Positions 18,610-27,690 of a stretch of DNA of 64,000 nucleotides are shown here, one piece after another. This DNA is from Herpetosiphon llansteffanensis (GTDB lineage Bacteria; Chloroflexota; Chloroflexia; Chloroflexales; Herpetosiphonaceae). Position numbers and translations under genes: made by a program. The stretch spans positions 62,001-126,000 of the forward strand of contig NZ_PUBZ01000125.1 in the NCBI RefSeq assembly GCF_003205875.1, read 5' to 3'. The stretch's first letter is position 1; every line of letters starts with the position of its first letter. The notes under the pieces were generated by a model. The model was not told the origin of the DNA. It saw only the letters and a list, made by a program, of their open reading frames with translations, and ran no database searches.

Positions 18610-21215
18610 ACATTCTCATTCGCTATACGCTCAAATACTTGCGGCTCAACAAACAGCGCACTGCCATAACCATCGTCGGCGTAATGCTCTCCTCGGCCCT
18701 GATTTGCGGCGTGTTTTTGTTGGGTCGCAGCGTTCAGCAGGTGATGATCGATCATGCGATCTTTATGGCTGGCAATTGGCATGCCCAATTCAAAAACGTG
18801 GCAGTTGCCCAAGCCCAAACTATCAGCCAGCATAGCGCAATCGAAACGGCAATGCTCAGCCAACCGCTGGGCAGTGCAACCTACGGCAGCCACAACGAAG
18901 TCCGACCGTATCTGTATGTCACAGCCTATGATCAGCGCTCATTGCAACAGCAACCAATTCAGTTGATTACTGGGCGTTTGCCTGAAACCAGCAATGAACT
19001 GCTCGTTTCTCCAGTGATGGTTGAAGATTCAGGCCTCGATTTGCAACTCGGCGCGTCAATCACCCTCAGCTTTGGCCTGCGCAACATTCCCGATCGGGCA
19101 GCGATGGTGCAAGCCTGGGGTGGCGAAGAATTTGTAGCGCTGCAAGCAACAGAAACAATCACGCCAAGCTATAGCAAACGCTATACGGTGGTCGGCCACA
19201 TCGTGCCACTCCCCAATGAAACCAGCATGCCCGCAGCCTTTCAGGCCTTTACGTTCTTCGATTCAGCGCAACTAACGCCAAGCGAGCATGTCGATGTTGC
19301 TGTTTTGGCTCACGAGCCACGTTCAATTAACGCCACTGCACCAGCAATCGCCAGCAGCATTGGGTTAAATGCGAGCCAGCAAATTAGCTATAACGAGCGT
19401 TTGTTGCCATGGATGGGTGGCAGCGGTCGCTCCAATTATGTGCAAGCCTTTTTGGTGATTCTTAGCACGCTGATTGGCCTGATTGTGCTTGGTTCGGCGT
19501 TGGTCATCTACAATGCGTTTGGCATTTCGATTGGCCAGCGCAAAAAGCAGTTTGGCATCTTTGCCAGCGTGGGAGCTACCGCCGCGCAAATTCGGCGGAT
19601 CGTGCTGATTGAGGCGGCAATTATCGCAGCAATCGGCATTCCATTGGGCCTCGTGGCCGCAATCGCTGGGGTTGGACTGCTCTTGCAGCTTACCCAAGGC
19701 GTTGTTGCCCAGTTAATTGTCGATGCAGAGCAGGGCATGCCGCTGATCATCTCGCCATTAATCATTGGGTTGAGCGGCCTATTTGCCGCTGCAACAACCG
19801 TCGTTTCGGTTTGGATTCCTGCCCGCCGCGCTGCCAAAATTACGCCAATTGAGGCAATTCGCTTGCATGACGACATTCAAGCCAATCAGCCGCTCAAATG
19901 GCAAACCAGCCCGCTCGTTCGGCGGTTCTTCGGGTTCGAGGGCGAATTGGCACTCAAAGCGCTCAAGCGCGACCGCAAACGCTATCGCACCTCATTGATC
20001 TCGCTAATGATCAGCATCATCTTATTTATCGGCTTCAATTCACTGATGCTCTACACGACGACAACCAGAACCATGGCCAGTCAAGCAACGGGCTTTGATC
20101 TGATTGTTGATTTGGATTATCGCCAGAGCCATGCCAATGATTTTGCCGCGCAGGTCGGCCAATTGCCCGCAATCCAACGGGTTGCCTATCGCCGCTGCAC
20201 CTACGAAGAATACATTACTTCACGCAGCGGCATCACCGACCAAGCCCATCAAGCAATCCAAGAGCTGAATCCAGCCAAAGCTATGGCCAATGATCGCTAC
20301 CAATTTGTGCTCCAAGTTTGTGCCGTGGGGCAGAGTGAGTTCAATCACTATCTCAAGCAGCTTGACCTCGACCCAAAGCAATACCTTGATCCTGCCCAGC
20401 CACAGGGCATCTTGATCAACCATTACAAGCATCGCCAGAATGGCAAGCTCTATGATTTTGACCTATTCACGCTGCGGCCAGGCGATCCAATCGCGATTTT
20501 TGCAGCAGACCAAAGCACGCCCAGCCTGACATGGACGGTCGGTGCAGTCACTGAACAAGCGCCGCTGAGCATGATTGGCATGGGGCCTGCAATGGTTGCC
20601 GATTTAATCGTCTCTGATGCGGTATTTGATGGTTTGCACGACCGATTGCTCCAGTTTGGGCCAATCAATCCGGGGGCAATGTACATCGAGAGTAACGACC
20701 CAAACAAAGCAGTCGAGTCGCTCAGACAGCTGTATAAAAGCACGGTTGGCGGCAATTTCTCATATTATTCAGCAGCAGAAGCCAATCGCAGCCAAGAGCT
20801 ACAAAACCTGATGACACGGTTGTTTTTCTATGGGTTTCTTAGTTTAATTACGCTGATCGGCGTGATTAACATGCTCAATACCCTTGATACGAGCATCAAA
20901 CTACGGCGGCGCGAAATTGCCATGCTCAAATCGGTTGGGCTAACCCCAGCAGGATTCAGGCGTATGCTACGCTACGAGAGCCTATTTTATGGCCTGACTG
21001 CGCTGCTGTATGGGCTGCCACTAGCAATTGCCCTCAGTGTTTTTCTCTATTATCAATTTGGTATGGTTGGCAGTTTTGGCTTTACCTTGCCGTGGGGTGC
21101 GATTGGGGTTTGTTGCGTCGCCATTCTTGGGCTGGTGTATGCCACCATGCAGCGGGCTGGAGCACAGTTGCGCAACGACAACATCATCGAAACTATCAAA
21201 ACAGAATATAGTTAG
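18606..21215 (+). CDS. FtsX-family ABC permease
   Basis: An 869-residue permease with two FtsX modules. A first transmembrane helix (TAITIVGVMLSSALICGVFLL) is followed by a large extracytoplasmic domain (about residues 45-270), three helices (around FLVILSTLIGLIVLGSALVI), a second transmembrane entry (YRTSLISLMISIILFIGF), another extracytoplasmic domain and a last FtsX block (FYGFLSLITLIGVINMLNT ... KLRRREIAMLKSVGLTP). The REIAMLKSVG motif contacts the ATPase. MacB/YtrF-like systems act in peptide antibiotic resistance or lipoprotein/cell-wall tasks; the VanY/two-component neighbours favour an envelope role. Confidence 0.92.
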   Translation: MNILIRYTLKYLRLNKQRTAITIVGVMLSSALICGVFLLGRSVQQVMIDHAIFMAGNWHAQFKNVAVAQAQTISQHSAIETAMLSQPLGSATYGSHNEVRPYLYVTAYDQRSLQQQPIQLITGRLPETSNELLVSPVMVEDSGLDLQLGASITLSFGLRNIPDRAAMVQAWGGEEFVALQATETITPSYSKRYTVVGHIVPLPNETSMPAAFQAFTFFDSAQLTPSEHVDVAVLAHEPRSINATAPAIASSIGLNASQQISYNERLLPWMGGSGRSNYVQAFLVILSTLIGLIVLGSALVIYNAFGISIGQRKKQFGIFASVGATAAQIRRIVLIEAAIIAAIGIPLGLVAAIAGVGLLLQLTQGVVAQLIVDAEQGMPLIISPLIIGLSGLFAAATTVVSVWIPARRAAKITPIEAIRLHDDIQANQPLKWQTSPLVRRFFGFEGELALKALKRDRKRYRTSLISLMISIILFIGFNSLMLYTTTTRTMASQATGFDLIVDLDYRQSHANDFAAQVGQLPAIQRVAYRRCTYEEYITSRSGITDQAHQAIQELNPAKAMANDRYQFVLQVCAVGQSEFNHYLKQLDLDPKQYLDPAQPQGILINHYKHRQNGKLYDFDLFTLRPGDPIAIFAADQSTPSLTWTVGAVTEQAPLSMIGMGPAMVADLIVSDAVFDGLHDRLLQFGPINPGAMYIESNDPNKAVESLRQLYKSTVGGNFSYYSAAEANRSQELQNLMTRLFFYGFLSLITLIGVINMLNTLDTSIKLRRREIAMLKSVGLTPAGFRRMLRYESLFYGLTALLYGLPLAIALSVFLYYQFGMVGSFGFTLPWGAIGVCCVAILGLVYATMQRAGAQLRNDNIIETIKTEYS

Positions 21216-21226
21216 ATTAAAGCCAA

Positions 21227-21263
21227 CAGGCTTGTGGAATGGTTGCCACAAGCCTGCGTTTTC
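21227..21263 (+). terminator. Terminator between FtsX permease and kup
   Basis: CAGGCTTGTGG (21227-21237) pairs with CCACAAGCCTG (21246-21256) over an 8-nt loop, followed by CGTTTTC. It separates two converging genes. Confidence 0.8.
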
Positions 21264-21282
21264 GCGCAATTGAACTGCGGTT

Positions 21283-23238
21283 TTAGACTTCGACCCGTGT
21301 GCCAATCTCGATAGTTGAAGTTGGCGGCAGGCTGAAGAAATCGGCGGCGCTAGTTGAGTTTTGCAGCATAACTGCATACAACCGTTCGCGCCAAAGCGCC
21401 ATGCCGGGCAATTGCTTGGTTGCAATGACCTTCGTCCGATTAACAAAGTAGGTGGTTTGTTCGGGATCGAAGGCTAGACCTGGAATAACTGCCTTGGCCA
21501 AGGCGTTCGGCACATCAGGATCTTCCATAAAGCCAAAGAAAATCGTCAAGGTGCGGAAGCCATGGCTAGCCTCGCCAACCAAAAAGCGCTCGTGCTCTTC
21601 AACGTGCGGCACTTGGCGATATTCAACCGTCACCAGCAAAATATGTTGGTGCAATACGCCATTGTGACGCATATTGGCCAACAACGCTTCAGGCGCACCA
21701 TCACGCCGCGCACTGAGAAAAATCGCCGTTCCAGGCACGCGCACTGGCGGATCGTGAGCAATGCGGTTGGTCAATTCAGAAAGCAGTTGATCGCTACTCG
21801 CTCGTTCGGCCACCAGATGCTGACCGCGCTTCCAGGTGGTCATAATCGTAAATAAGACGACTGCAACCACTAAGGGAAACCAGCCACCATGCGGAATTTT
21901 GACTGCATTGGCAATCAAAAAGCCCATATCAATCACCAAAAAGAAGCCAGTGAGCGAACCAGCTTTCAACGCACTCCAGCCCCAATGTTCGCGGGCTACC
22001 ACATAGAAAATGATTGAGGTAATTGCCATCGTCGAGGTGACTGCAATCCCATAGGCAGCAGCAAGATTCGATGAGGTTTGGAAGGCAATCACGACCAGAA
22101 TACACGCCACCATCAACAGCCAGTTAACCACTGGAATGTAGATTTGGCCATATTCGGTGCGCGAGGTGTGCAAGGTACGGGTACGAGGCAAAAAGCCCAG
22201 TTGGCTGGCTTGCATCGTAATCGAAAATGCACCTGAGATTAGCGCCTGCGATGCAATCACGGTTGCCAGCGTAGCCAGAATAACCAACGGATACAAAGCC
22301 CATGATGGAGCCATACGAAAAAACGAATTCTCGACCGCTTCTGGCTCGCGAATTAGCAGCGCAGCTTGGCCCATATAATTGAGCAACAGCGCTGGCAGCA
22401 CCACCACATACCAAGCGATGCGAATTGGCCGCCGCCCAAAGTGGCCCATATCGGCGTATAGCGCTTCGCCGCCGGTTACCACCAAAAACACGCTGCCCAG
22501 CACAAGAAAGCCCTTCCAGCCGTTATTCTGAAAAAACTCCAAGCCATACAGCGGGTTGATCGCCCGAATTACGCCTGGCTCGTGAATAATATTGACGATT
22601 CCAAGCACGGCGAGCACAGTAAACCAGAGCAAGGTAATTGGCCCAAACAGTTTGCCAACCAGAGCTGTACCAAAGCGCTGAATCAAAAACAAACCAATCA
22701 AGATCAGAATGGTCAGCGGAATAATATAGGGTTGAAAGAAGTCTGTCGCGACATTCAAGCCCTCAATTGAACTGAGCACCGAGATCGCTGGCGTAATAAT
22801 GCCATCGCCATAGAGCAGCGCCGCGCCAAAGACCCCCAACAACACGACCCATTTTTTGCCGGTTGTGCCAATCTGTTTGATCGGTGTGGCCAACGCGGTG
22901 AGTGCCAAAATCCCGCCCTCGCCACGGTTATCGGCCTTGACGATAAAGATCAAATACTTAATCGTGACGACCGTGACCAAGGCCCAGAAAATCAGCGATA
23001 CCACCCCAAGGATATTGGCTGGGGTCAGGGCGAGGCCATGGCCAGCATGGAAACTTTCGCGCATTGCATAGAGTGGTGAGGTACCAATATCGCCGTAGAC
23101 GATGCCCAGCGCCGACAAGGAAAGCAGCGCGAGATAACGCCCGGTCGGAGCTGGACGGTGATGCGAGCCATGGTCATGATTATGATCATCATGCGCGTTG
23201 GCTGCTTGATCAATTGGTTGCTTTGCCTCGTGTGCCAT
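21283..23238 (-). CDS. kup: Kup-family potassium uptake protein
   Basis: A 651-residue K+/H+ symporter. The family opening ALGIVYGDIGTSPLYAMRESF is intact, followed by GEGGILALTAL, LYGDGIITPAISVLSS, and VTGGEALYADMGHFG; about twelve transmembrane helices lead to a cytoplasmic C-terminal domain (PGTAIFLSARRDGAPEALLAN). The N-terminal tail is unusually His/Asp-rich (NAHDDHNHDHGSHH), a possible metal-binding or pH-sensing patch absent from the best-known members. The gene stands alone with terminators on both sides. Confidence 0.95.
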   Translation of the reverse strand: MAHEAKQPIDQAANAHDDHNHDHGSHHRPAPTGRYLALLSLSALGIVYGDIGTSPLYAMRESFHAGHGLALTPANILGVVSLIFWALVTVVTIKYLIFIVKADNRGEGGILALTALATPIKQIGTTGKKWVVLLGVFGAALLYGDGIITPAISVLSSIEGLNVATDFFQPYIIPLTILILIGLFLIQRFGTALVGKLFGPITLLWFTVLAVLGIVNIIHEPGVIRAINPLYGLEFFQNNGWKGFLVLGSVFLVVTGGEALYADMGHFGRRPIRIAWYVVVLPALLLNYMGQAALLIREPEAVENSFFRMAPSWALYPLVILATLATVIASQALISGAFSITMQASQLGFLPRTRTLHTSRTEYGQIYIPVVNWLLMVACILVVIAFQTSSNLAAAYGIAVTSTMAITSIIFYVVAREHWGWSALKAGSLTGFFLVIDMGFLIANAVKIPHGGWFPLVVAVVLFTIMTTWKRGQHLVAERASSDQLLSELTNRIAHDPPVRVPGTAIFLSARRDGAPEALLANMRHNGVLHQHILLVTVEYRQVPHVEEHERFLVGEASHGFRTLTIFFGFMEDPDVPNALAKAVIPGLAFDPEQTTYFVNRTKVIATKQLPGMALWRERLYAVMLQNSTSAADFFSLPPTSTIEIGTRVEV

Positions 23239-23303
23239 AAATGGTTAACCGCCTTTAAACTGCGACATTCGTTCAATCGCATAGCATAGCATATGCCACT
23301 ATT

Positions 23304-23337
23304 AAAAAGCAGGTGGTGCTCGGCGCAAGCCACCTGC
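23304..23337 (-). terminator. Intrinsic terminator of the membrane-anchored protein gene
   Basis: On the minus strand GCAGGTGG (23330-23337) pairs with CCACCTGC (23309-23316) and is followed by TTTTTAATAG. It begins 9 nt after the stop at 23347. Confidence 0.85.
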
Positions 23338-23346
23338 CGAGCCTGT

Positions 23347-24369
23347 TTATTGCACAATTGCACTGCGGGTTATTTGCTGCAAAATAGCTTCATTTGCTGC
23401 ATAACCAGATTCGGGCACAAAGCCAACGATCACGCCCAAACTGCCACCAGGGCCGGGCTTGACCGTGACAAAGGCCTGAATTTTTGCTTCTTGCCCACGC
23501 ACAAGCCGCACAAATTTGACAGTTCCTTCAGAGGCATTGATCACATATTCGCGTTGGGTATTGGGCGCAGCCAAGAGATTAAGCGTTTCCTCGATTGCTG
23601 ATTGGATGCCAGCAGCATCGTCGCTTTTGCCAATGACCTTACGGGCCAAGATGCCTTGCTCACCATCGGTTGCGGTTGAAAAAAAGACCGCGAGATCGTC
23701 ACCAATCGCATATTCAGTCCAAGCCTGTGGATGCGACACGCTCATATTCGTGTTGCTATTGCGGGTCAAAATCACGCTGCTTGGATCGATTGGCGCGGTT
23801 GGCAGGTCAACTGGGCCAGCAGGCACAGCCGTTGTATCGGCAACAACTGGCGGCGGCGCACTTGGCTCAGTCACAGTTGTGGCCACAACCCAGCCGCTGC
23901 TGCCAATATCGGCGGCGGGCAAATCGGTGTTGGCGCGCTCAGCAAGCCGAACATTCCACCAAAGAACTCCATTAACCTCACGTGATTCGATATATTGCAG
24001 GCTATCGTTGGGGTTGATATTGCCTTTCGAGCTTGCGCGTTCGTCTGGCTCAAAACGTAAGGGCGTAGTTGCCAACGAACGGCCAAGCGGCAAATTGGGG
24101 GTTGCAGTTGGAACCGCCGCTTGGGTTGCTTGAAGTGCGCGTTGCGTTGCCCGTGCAAACATTGTTGGCGCAACAGCCGTGGCGGTTGCATTATTGGCGG
24201 CATTTTGCTCATCAAGGCTCTGATTCAGCAGCCAAACCCCATAGCCTAAGCCACCAGCAATCCCAAGCACTAATAAGGTTTGCAGCAAAACACCGAGTGG
24301 GCCTTGTTGACGCGGCCCCTTAGCCGAAAAGTTCGCATCCCAATCATTGGGGTCAATTTTACTTGGCAC
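23347..24369 (-). CDS. Membrane-anchored protein with SH3-like and PsbP/Mog1-like parts
   Basis: The GTG at 24369 has GGGAGG 7 nt upstream and is preferred to the frame start at 24438. The 340-residue product has a short cytoplasmic N terminus, one transmembrane helix (LLQTLLVLGIAGGLGYGVWLL, about residues 25-46), a spacer rich in Ala/Thr, an SH3b-like module (LRFEPDERASSKGNINP ... SGWVVATTV), a Pro linker, and a C-terminal domain (MSVSHPQAWTEYAIGDDLAVFF ... LLAAPNTQREYVI) with the look of a PsbP/DUF-type beta fold. Function unknown; it is monocistronic. The domain calls are by pattern only. Confidence 0.7.
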   Translation of the reverse strand: MPSKIDPNDWDANFSAKGPRQQGPLGVLLQTLLVLGIAGGLGYGVWLLNQSLDEQNAANNATATAVAPTMFARATQRALQATQAAVPTATPNLPLGRSLATTPLRFEPDERASSKGNINPNDSLQYIESREVNGVLWWNVRLAERANTDLPAADIGSSGWVVATTVTEPSAPPPVVADTTAVPAGPVDLPTAPIDPSSVILTRNSNTNMSVSHPQAWTEYAIGDDLAVFFSTATDGEQGILARKVIGKSDDAAGIQSAIEETLNLLAAPNTQREYVINASEGTVKFVRLVRGQEAKIQAFVTVKPGPGGSLGVIVGFVPESGYAANEAILQQITRSAIVQ

Positions 24370-24509
24370 TGGTCGCCTCCCATGTGAACAATTGCACGCG
24401 CAACAGTATACGTTAAAAGTGCAAATTTGGGATAACAACCCTCAGCCATATGCCGAAACTATTATGACAAGTATTAAAGATTATTCCTTGCTAAAGGGGT
24501 CTTCGCGCA

Positions 24510-24545
24510 AATCAACCATTAATATTAGGAGAGCGATGGTTGATT
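24510..24545. repeat. Inverted repeat 1 of a tandem hairpin pair
   Basis: AATCAACCAT (24510-24519) pairs perfectly with ATGGTTGATT (24536-24545) over a 16-nt loop. It is 7 nt from the next hairpin in the 263-bp gap between two minus-strand genes. Confidence 0.7.
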
Positions 24546-24552
24546 TCATTAT

Positions 24553-24586
24553 TGTGGCGCTAACATACGTTGCTGTTAGCGCCACA
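24553..24586. repeat. Inverted repeat 2 of a tandem hairpin pair
   Basis: TGTGGCGCTAACA (24553-24565) pairs perfectly with TGTTAGCGCCACA (24574-24586) over an 8-nt loop. It lies 48 nt beyond the stop of the nuclease-like gene. Neither flank has an immediate T tract, so it may be a terminator variant or part of a small RNA. Confidence 0.75.
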
Positions 24587-24633
24587 GGATAAGATTTTTA
24601 TACGAAACCTAGGTTGGTAATACAAGTGTCTGT

Positions 24634-25815
24634 TTACAATACCTCAAAGCGTAAACCACACAAACTTAATAACTTGCCTAAATCTTTAAGCCCGCCATCA
24701 TGGCTCTTATTGGCTTCCATATAATAATCTCTATAGTTAGCAGGCAAAATAAATTCATTGCCTGCTTGATGGATTGGCTGGTTTGCAAGCAGATAGCGCT
24801 TTGACCCTGAAGCAATTGGCAAAGGAAGATGTTCAAGTAAGCCACGTTGATCAAGATACTGTAAGGCTTGCTGATACAAATCGCGCATTGATTTTGCTTG
24901 AAATACGGTTTGATCAATGCGAATCGCAAATTTAGCAGTAGTGTTGGTTGCATTTAAAGGCTGAATTGGTGATTTTTGATCATCCAATTGGTCGGCTAAA
25001 ATCTGGTAAAACATTGTTACTGCCGCCTGGTGATCGTTAAACAACTGCCAAACTAACTCTTTATCACGCTGATTAATAATCAATGGAGAACCACCTTTCA
25101 AGCGATAACGAAGCGTTTTGACATACTCATTTAATACAGTTGCCCCAAATGGTGAGATATTCGGCGATTGCAGACATGGTTCAATGACCTCATCGTACAA
25201 ATCCTGAAAATGAATTGGTATCCAACGATCATCGCCCAATAATGAGGCAGTATCCTTCACAAACGCCTTACTAGGAGCAAGATAGACGGGAATTGTCAAA
25301 ATCTGCTGCTGCATTTGGTGTTCAATATGCTGAATATAACGCGCACATTGGCCTTGATCGATTACTGCGCCAACTTTCATCTCGATGAGGATTTGCACCT
25401 CCTGCCATGGGCTAGGAAGATCTCCATTGAAACGTAGCGTATCGATAAAAACATCAAAGCGACCTGTATCTTTGACCCTGACTTCGCTTGGTTCTCGCTC
25501 ATTTGGGCGGACATTGGCCTCATCAAGCTGAACAAATGTGAGTAGCCAGCGTAAATCAAATGCTGCTGGATGGCTGGTTACCTGATTATTGGCCATGAGC
25601 AGCAAAAACCGTTGTAATGGGTAGTTTTTTAGATTATGACTTGCCTTCGGATCAAGTAACCAGCCCAAGAGTGCACTATGCCATGTTTCAGTATGCGTTC
25701 GCCCAACAGCATTAAATATTGTTGGAGCCGTTTGTTCTGCCTCAAATTGGACAAAGTTTGGGTCATGAAGCAACTCTAAAATTGCAGCTACATGATCATT
25801 ATTTTTCTTAGCCAT
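24634..25815 (-). CDS. PD-(D/E)XK nuclease superfamily protein (PDDEXK_4-like)
   Basis: The ATG at 25815 (GAGGT about 7 nt upstream) gives 393 residues. The N-terminal half shows the PDDEXK_4 pattern: an early Glu in TETWHSALLGWLLDP (E43), then GRFDVFID with Asp121, the E-x-K pair in QILIEMKVGA (E145, K147) and Gln154 in IDQGQCARYIQH. These are the metal-binding and catalytic positions, so an active fold is plausible. The C-terminal half (a helical region, then KSHDGGLKDLGKLLSLCG) is unassigned. Members are often orphan genes of defence or repair; here the gene stands alone, AT-richer than its neighbours, which hints at transfer. Confidence 0.75.
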   Translation of the reverse strand: MAKKNNDHVAAILELLHDPNFVQFEAEQTAPTIFNAVGRTHTETWHSALLGWLLDPKASHNLKNYPLQRFLLLMANNQVTSHPAAFDLRWLLTFVQLDEANVRPNEREPSEVRVKDTGRFDVFIDTLRFNGDLPSPWQEVQILIEMKVGAVIDQGQCARYIQHIEHQMQQQILTIPVYLAPSKAFVKDTASLLGDDRWIPIHFQDLYDEVIEPCLQSPNISPFGATVLNEYVKTLRYRLKGGSPLIINQRDKELVWQLFNDHQAAVTMFYQILADQLDDQKSPIQPLNATNTTAKFAIRIDQTVFQAKSMRDLYQQALQYLDQRGLLEHLPLPIASGSKRYLLANQPIHQAGNEFILPANYRDYYMEANKSHDGGLKDLGKLLSLCGLRFEVL

Positions 25816-25974
25816 TAAACTACCTCTTTCATCCTGCAAAGTAAGGTTATACAAATCTTGGCATAGTGATTAGATAGGAAAAATAGAAGCAAAAGCAGCT
25901 ACTAAGCTTTTTATTAGACTACTTAGTACCGATTGTTATATCACATATTATAGTATTACTCAATATTAATTTAT

Positions 25975-25987
25975 TCTGTAAAACAGA
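25975..25987. other. Recurrent 13-nt dyad TCTGNNNAACAGA, copy 3
   Basis: TCTGTAAAACAGA, 16 nt past the stop codon of the minus-strand beta-lactamase-like gene. Same pattern and similar placement as copies at 3441 and 15185. Confidence 0.5.
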
Positions 25988-26002
25988 CATATTTGCAATT
26001 TA

Positions 26003-27550
26003 TTAACTCGTTAAAGGTCGGATAATCCACGTGATTCTGACGATGCTCCAGCCCAAAGCAAGACCGCCGCTCGCCAAGAGAATTGCCGTCAAATCAGGGA
26101 TTTGGTAGCCAACCTCGGTCAAATTAACGACCGCAGGCAAGCCAAGCAGCATTAATCCAGCCCAAACCAGATTGCCCGCAACTGGCAAGCCAATCCGCCA
26201 CCAGCTTCGGCGCATTGTGAGCTGCCCAGGTTGGCTACGTTTGCGCCGCCGAATCCGGCTAGCGCGAACAATGCCTGCCAGCTGAACAACAATCAGCAGC
26301 CCAAAGCCAGCATAGATCAGCCAAAACATGTTTGAACTTGGTGGATCAACTGGAGTTTCGCCAAGCAAAATGCTCACAACTCCGTCTGCAAGCGCATCTT
26401 GGCGGAGATCGCCAGCAAGCAGCCGAACCGTGTATTGTGAATTTTGCAGCACCACCACGCCCCAAGCTTGTTCAGGTACGAGCACCATGCGCGCAAAATA
26501 ATTGTAGGTCTGGCCACTATGGCTCAGCAGGGTTCGACCATTGGTTTGGCTCACGCCCCAGCCCATGGCATACCAACCACCAGCCCGCTCAACAGCTGGC
26601 TGATGCAGGGTTGCCATGCCCGCAGGCGAGAGAATTGCCGCGCTGCCAAGCCGCCCTTGATTGAGCTGCGCAATCAGATAGCGCCCCATATCGTCGACAC
26701 TCGCATACAAACCGCCATTGCCCGGGCCGCTCCGATAGGCTGGTTCTGCTGCGGCAATTGGATGGCCAAACCAATAGCGATAGCCAGTGGCTGGCTGCGC
26801 CGATCGCGCTGCATCAATCGAACCAAAACTGTGGCTCATGCCCAATGGCTCAAACACCTGTTTGGCCACATATCCTTCATAACTCTGGCCTGTCACCTGT
26901 TGAATAATCATGGCGAGCAGCATATAGCCAGCATTGCTATAGCTGTAACTGCCAAGCGGAAATTCAAGCGGCGTAGCGTTAAGTTCGCGTAACCGCTGTT
27001 CTAGACGCAGTGGGTTGGCCGCATCGTCGGGCATGCCAGATGATTCCAAATCACGCGGCAGCCCGCTCGTATGGGTCAACAAATGGCGCAGCGTAATCGA
27101 TGCCGAAGCCGCTGGATCGGCAACCTGAAACCACGGTAGATAGCGCTGGACTGGCGCATCAAGCTCAAGTTTTCCATCCTCAACAAGCTGCATAATGGCG
27201 ATTGCGGTAAACGATTTTGTCAACGAGCCGATACTAAACGGCATTTGGGTTGTGATGGCAGCGCCTTGGGGATTGGCCACGCCATAGCCTTTGGCAACAA
27301 CAATCTGATCGCCATGCACAATCGCCAGTGCTAAACCTGGAATGCGCAATTCATCCATCTGGCGATTAATATAGGCATCGATGCTGCTGAGCGTCTGCTC
27401 ATCAACACGTTGGGCAGCAACCGTCTGATGGCTAAGCGCCAAAAGCATGCCGATCAATGCCAACAAACAAAGCCAACGATAAGAATGAAATTGATGTGCG
27501 CCGCTCCCAGCCCGCGTCGAATACTTGGATGACGAAGATTTGGCAATCAC
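26003..27550 (-). CDS. Beta-lactamase-fold serine hydrolase with C-terminal membrane helices
   Basis: A class C beta-lactamase/penicillin-binding-protein-like enzyme. Signal sequence in residues 25-46, catalytic S109-x-x-K112 in GSLTKS, Y204-S-N206 in SYSYSNAGY, and a late HSG in LLSHSGQTYN in place of the KTG triad. After about residue 400 three transmembrane helices follow (LIYAGFGLLIVVQLAGIV and two more), so the hydrolase domain is held outside the membrane. The start is the GTG at 27550 with AAGGAG 7 nt upstream. Related proteins include D-aminopeptidases and esterases; the substrate is unknown. It is divergent from a WYL regulator, a likely controller. Confidence 0.88.
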   Translation of the reverse strand: MIAKSSSSKYSTRAGSGAHQFHSYRWLCLLALIGMLLALSHQTVAAQRVDEQTLSSIDAYINRQMDELRIPGLALAIVHGDQIVVAKGYGVANPQGAAITTQMPFSIGSLTKSFTAIAIMQLVEDGKLELDAPVQRYLPWFQVADPAASASITLRHLLTHTSGLPRDLESSGMPDDAANPLRLEQRLRELNATPLEFPLGSYSYSNAGYMLLAMIIQQVTGQSYEGYVAKQVFEPLGMSHSFGSIDAARSAQPATGYRYWFGHPIAAAEPAYRSGPGNGGLYASVDDMGRYLIAQLNQGRLGSAAILSPAGMATLHQPAVERAGGWYAMGWGVSQTNGRTLLSHSGQTYNYFARMVLVPEQAWGVVVLQNSQYTVRLLAGDLRQDALADGVVSILLGETPVDPPSSNMFWLIYAGFGLLIVVQLAGIVRASRIRRRKRSQPGQLTMRRSWWRIGLPVAGNLVWAGLMLLGLPAVVNLTEVGYQIPDLTAILLASGGLALGWSIVRITWIIRPLTS

Positions 27551-27690
27551 GTGCTACTCCTTGAATGACAAACAATGGCTCATCGCCTGAGACGGTGCAG
27601 CAAAAGCCAAAGTTGCAGCCCCAACATGACAGTGCTGAATTCCTCGCGTAGAATGAATTGAGCTGTTGGATTGATCGTTGGAGAACTGCC

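Noticed and set aside
24347-24592. 81-codon plus-strand ORF covering the hairpin pair
   Set aside because: It starts inside the opposite-strand gene and runs through both hairpins; the encoded sequence has no recognisable features.
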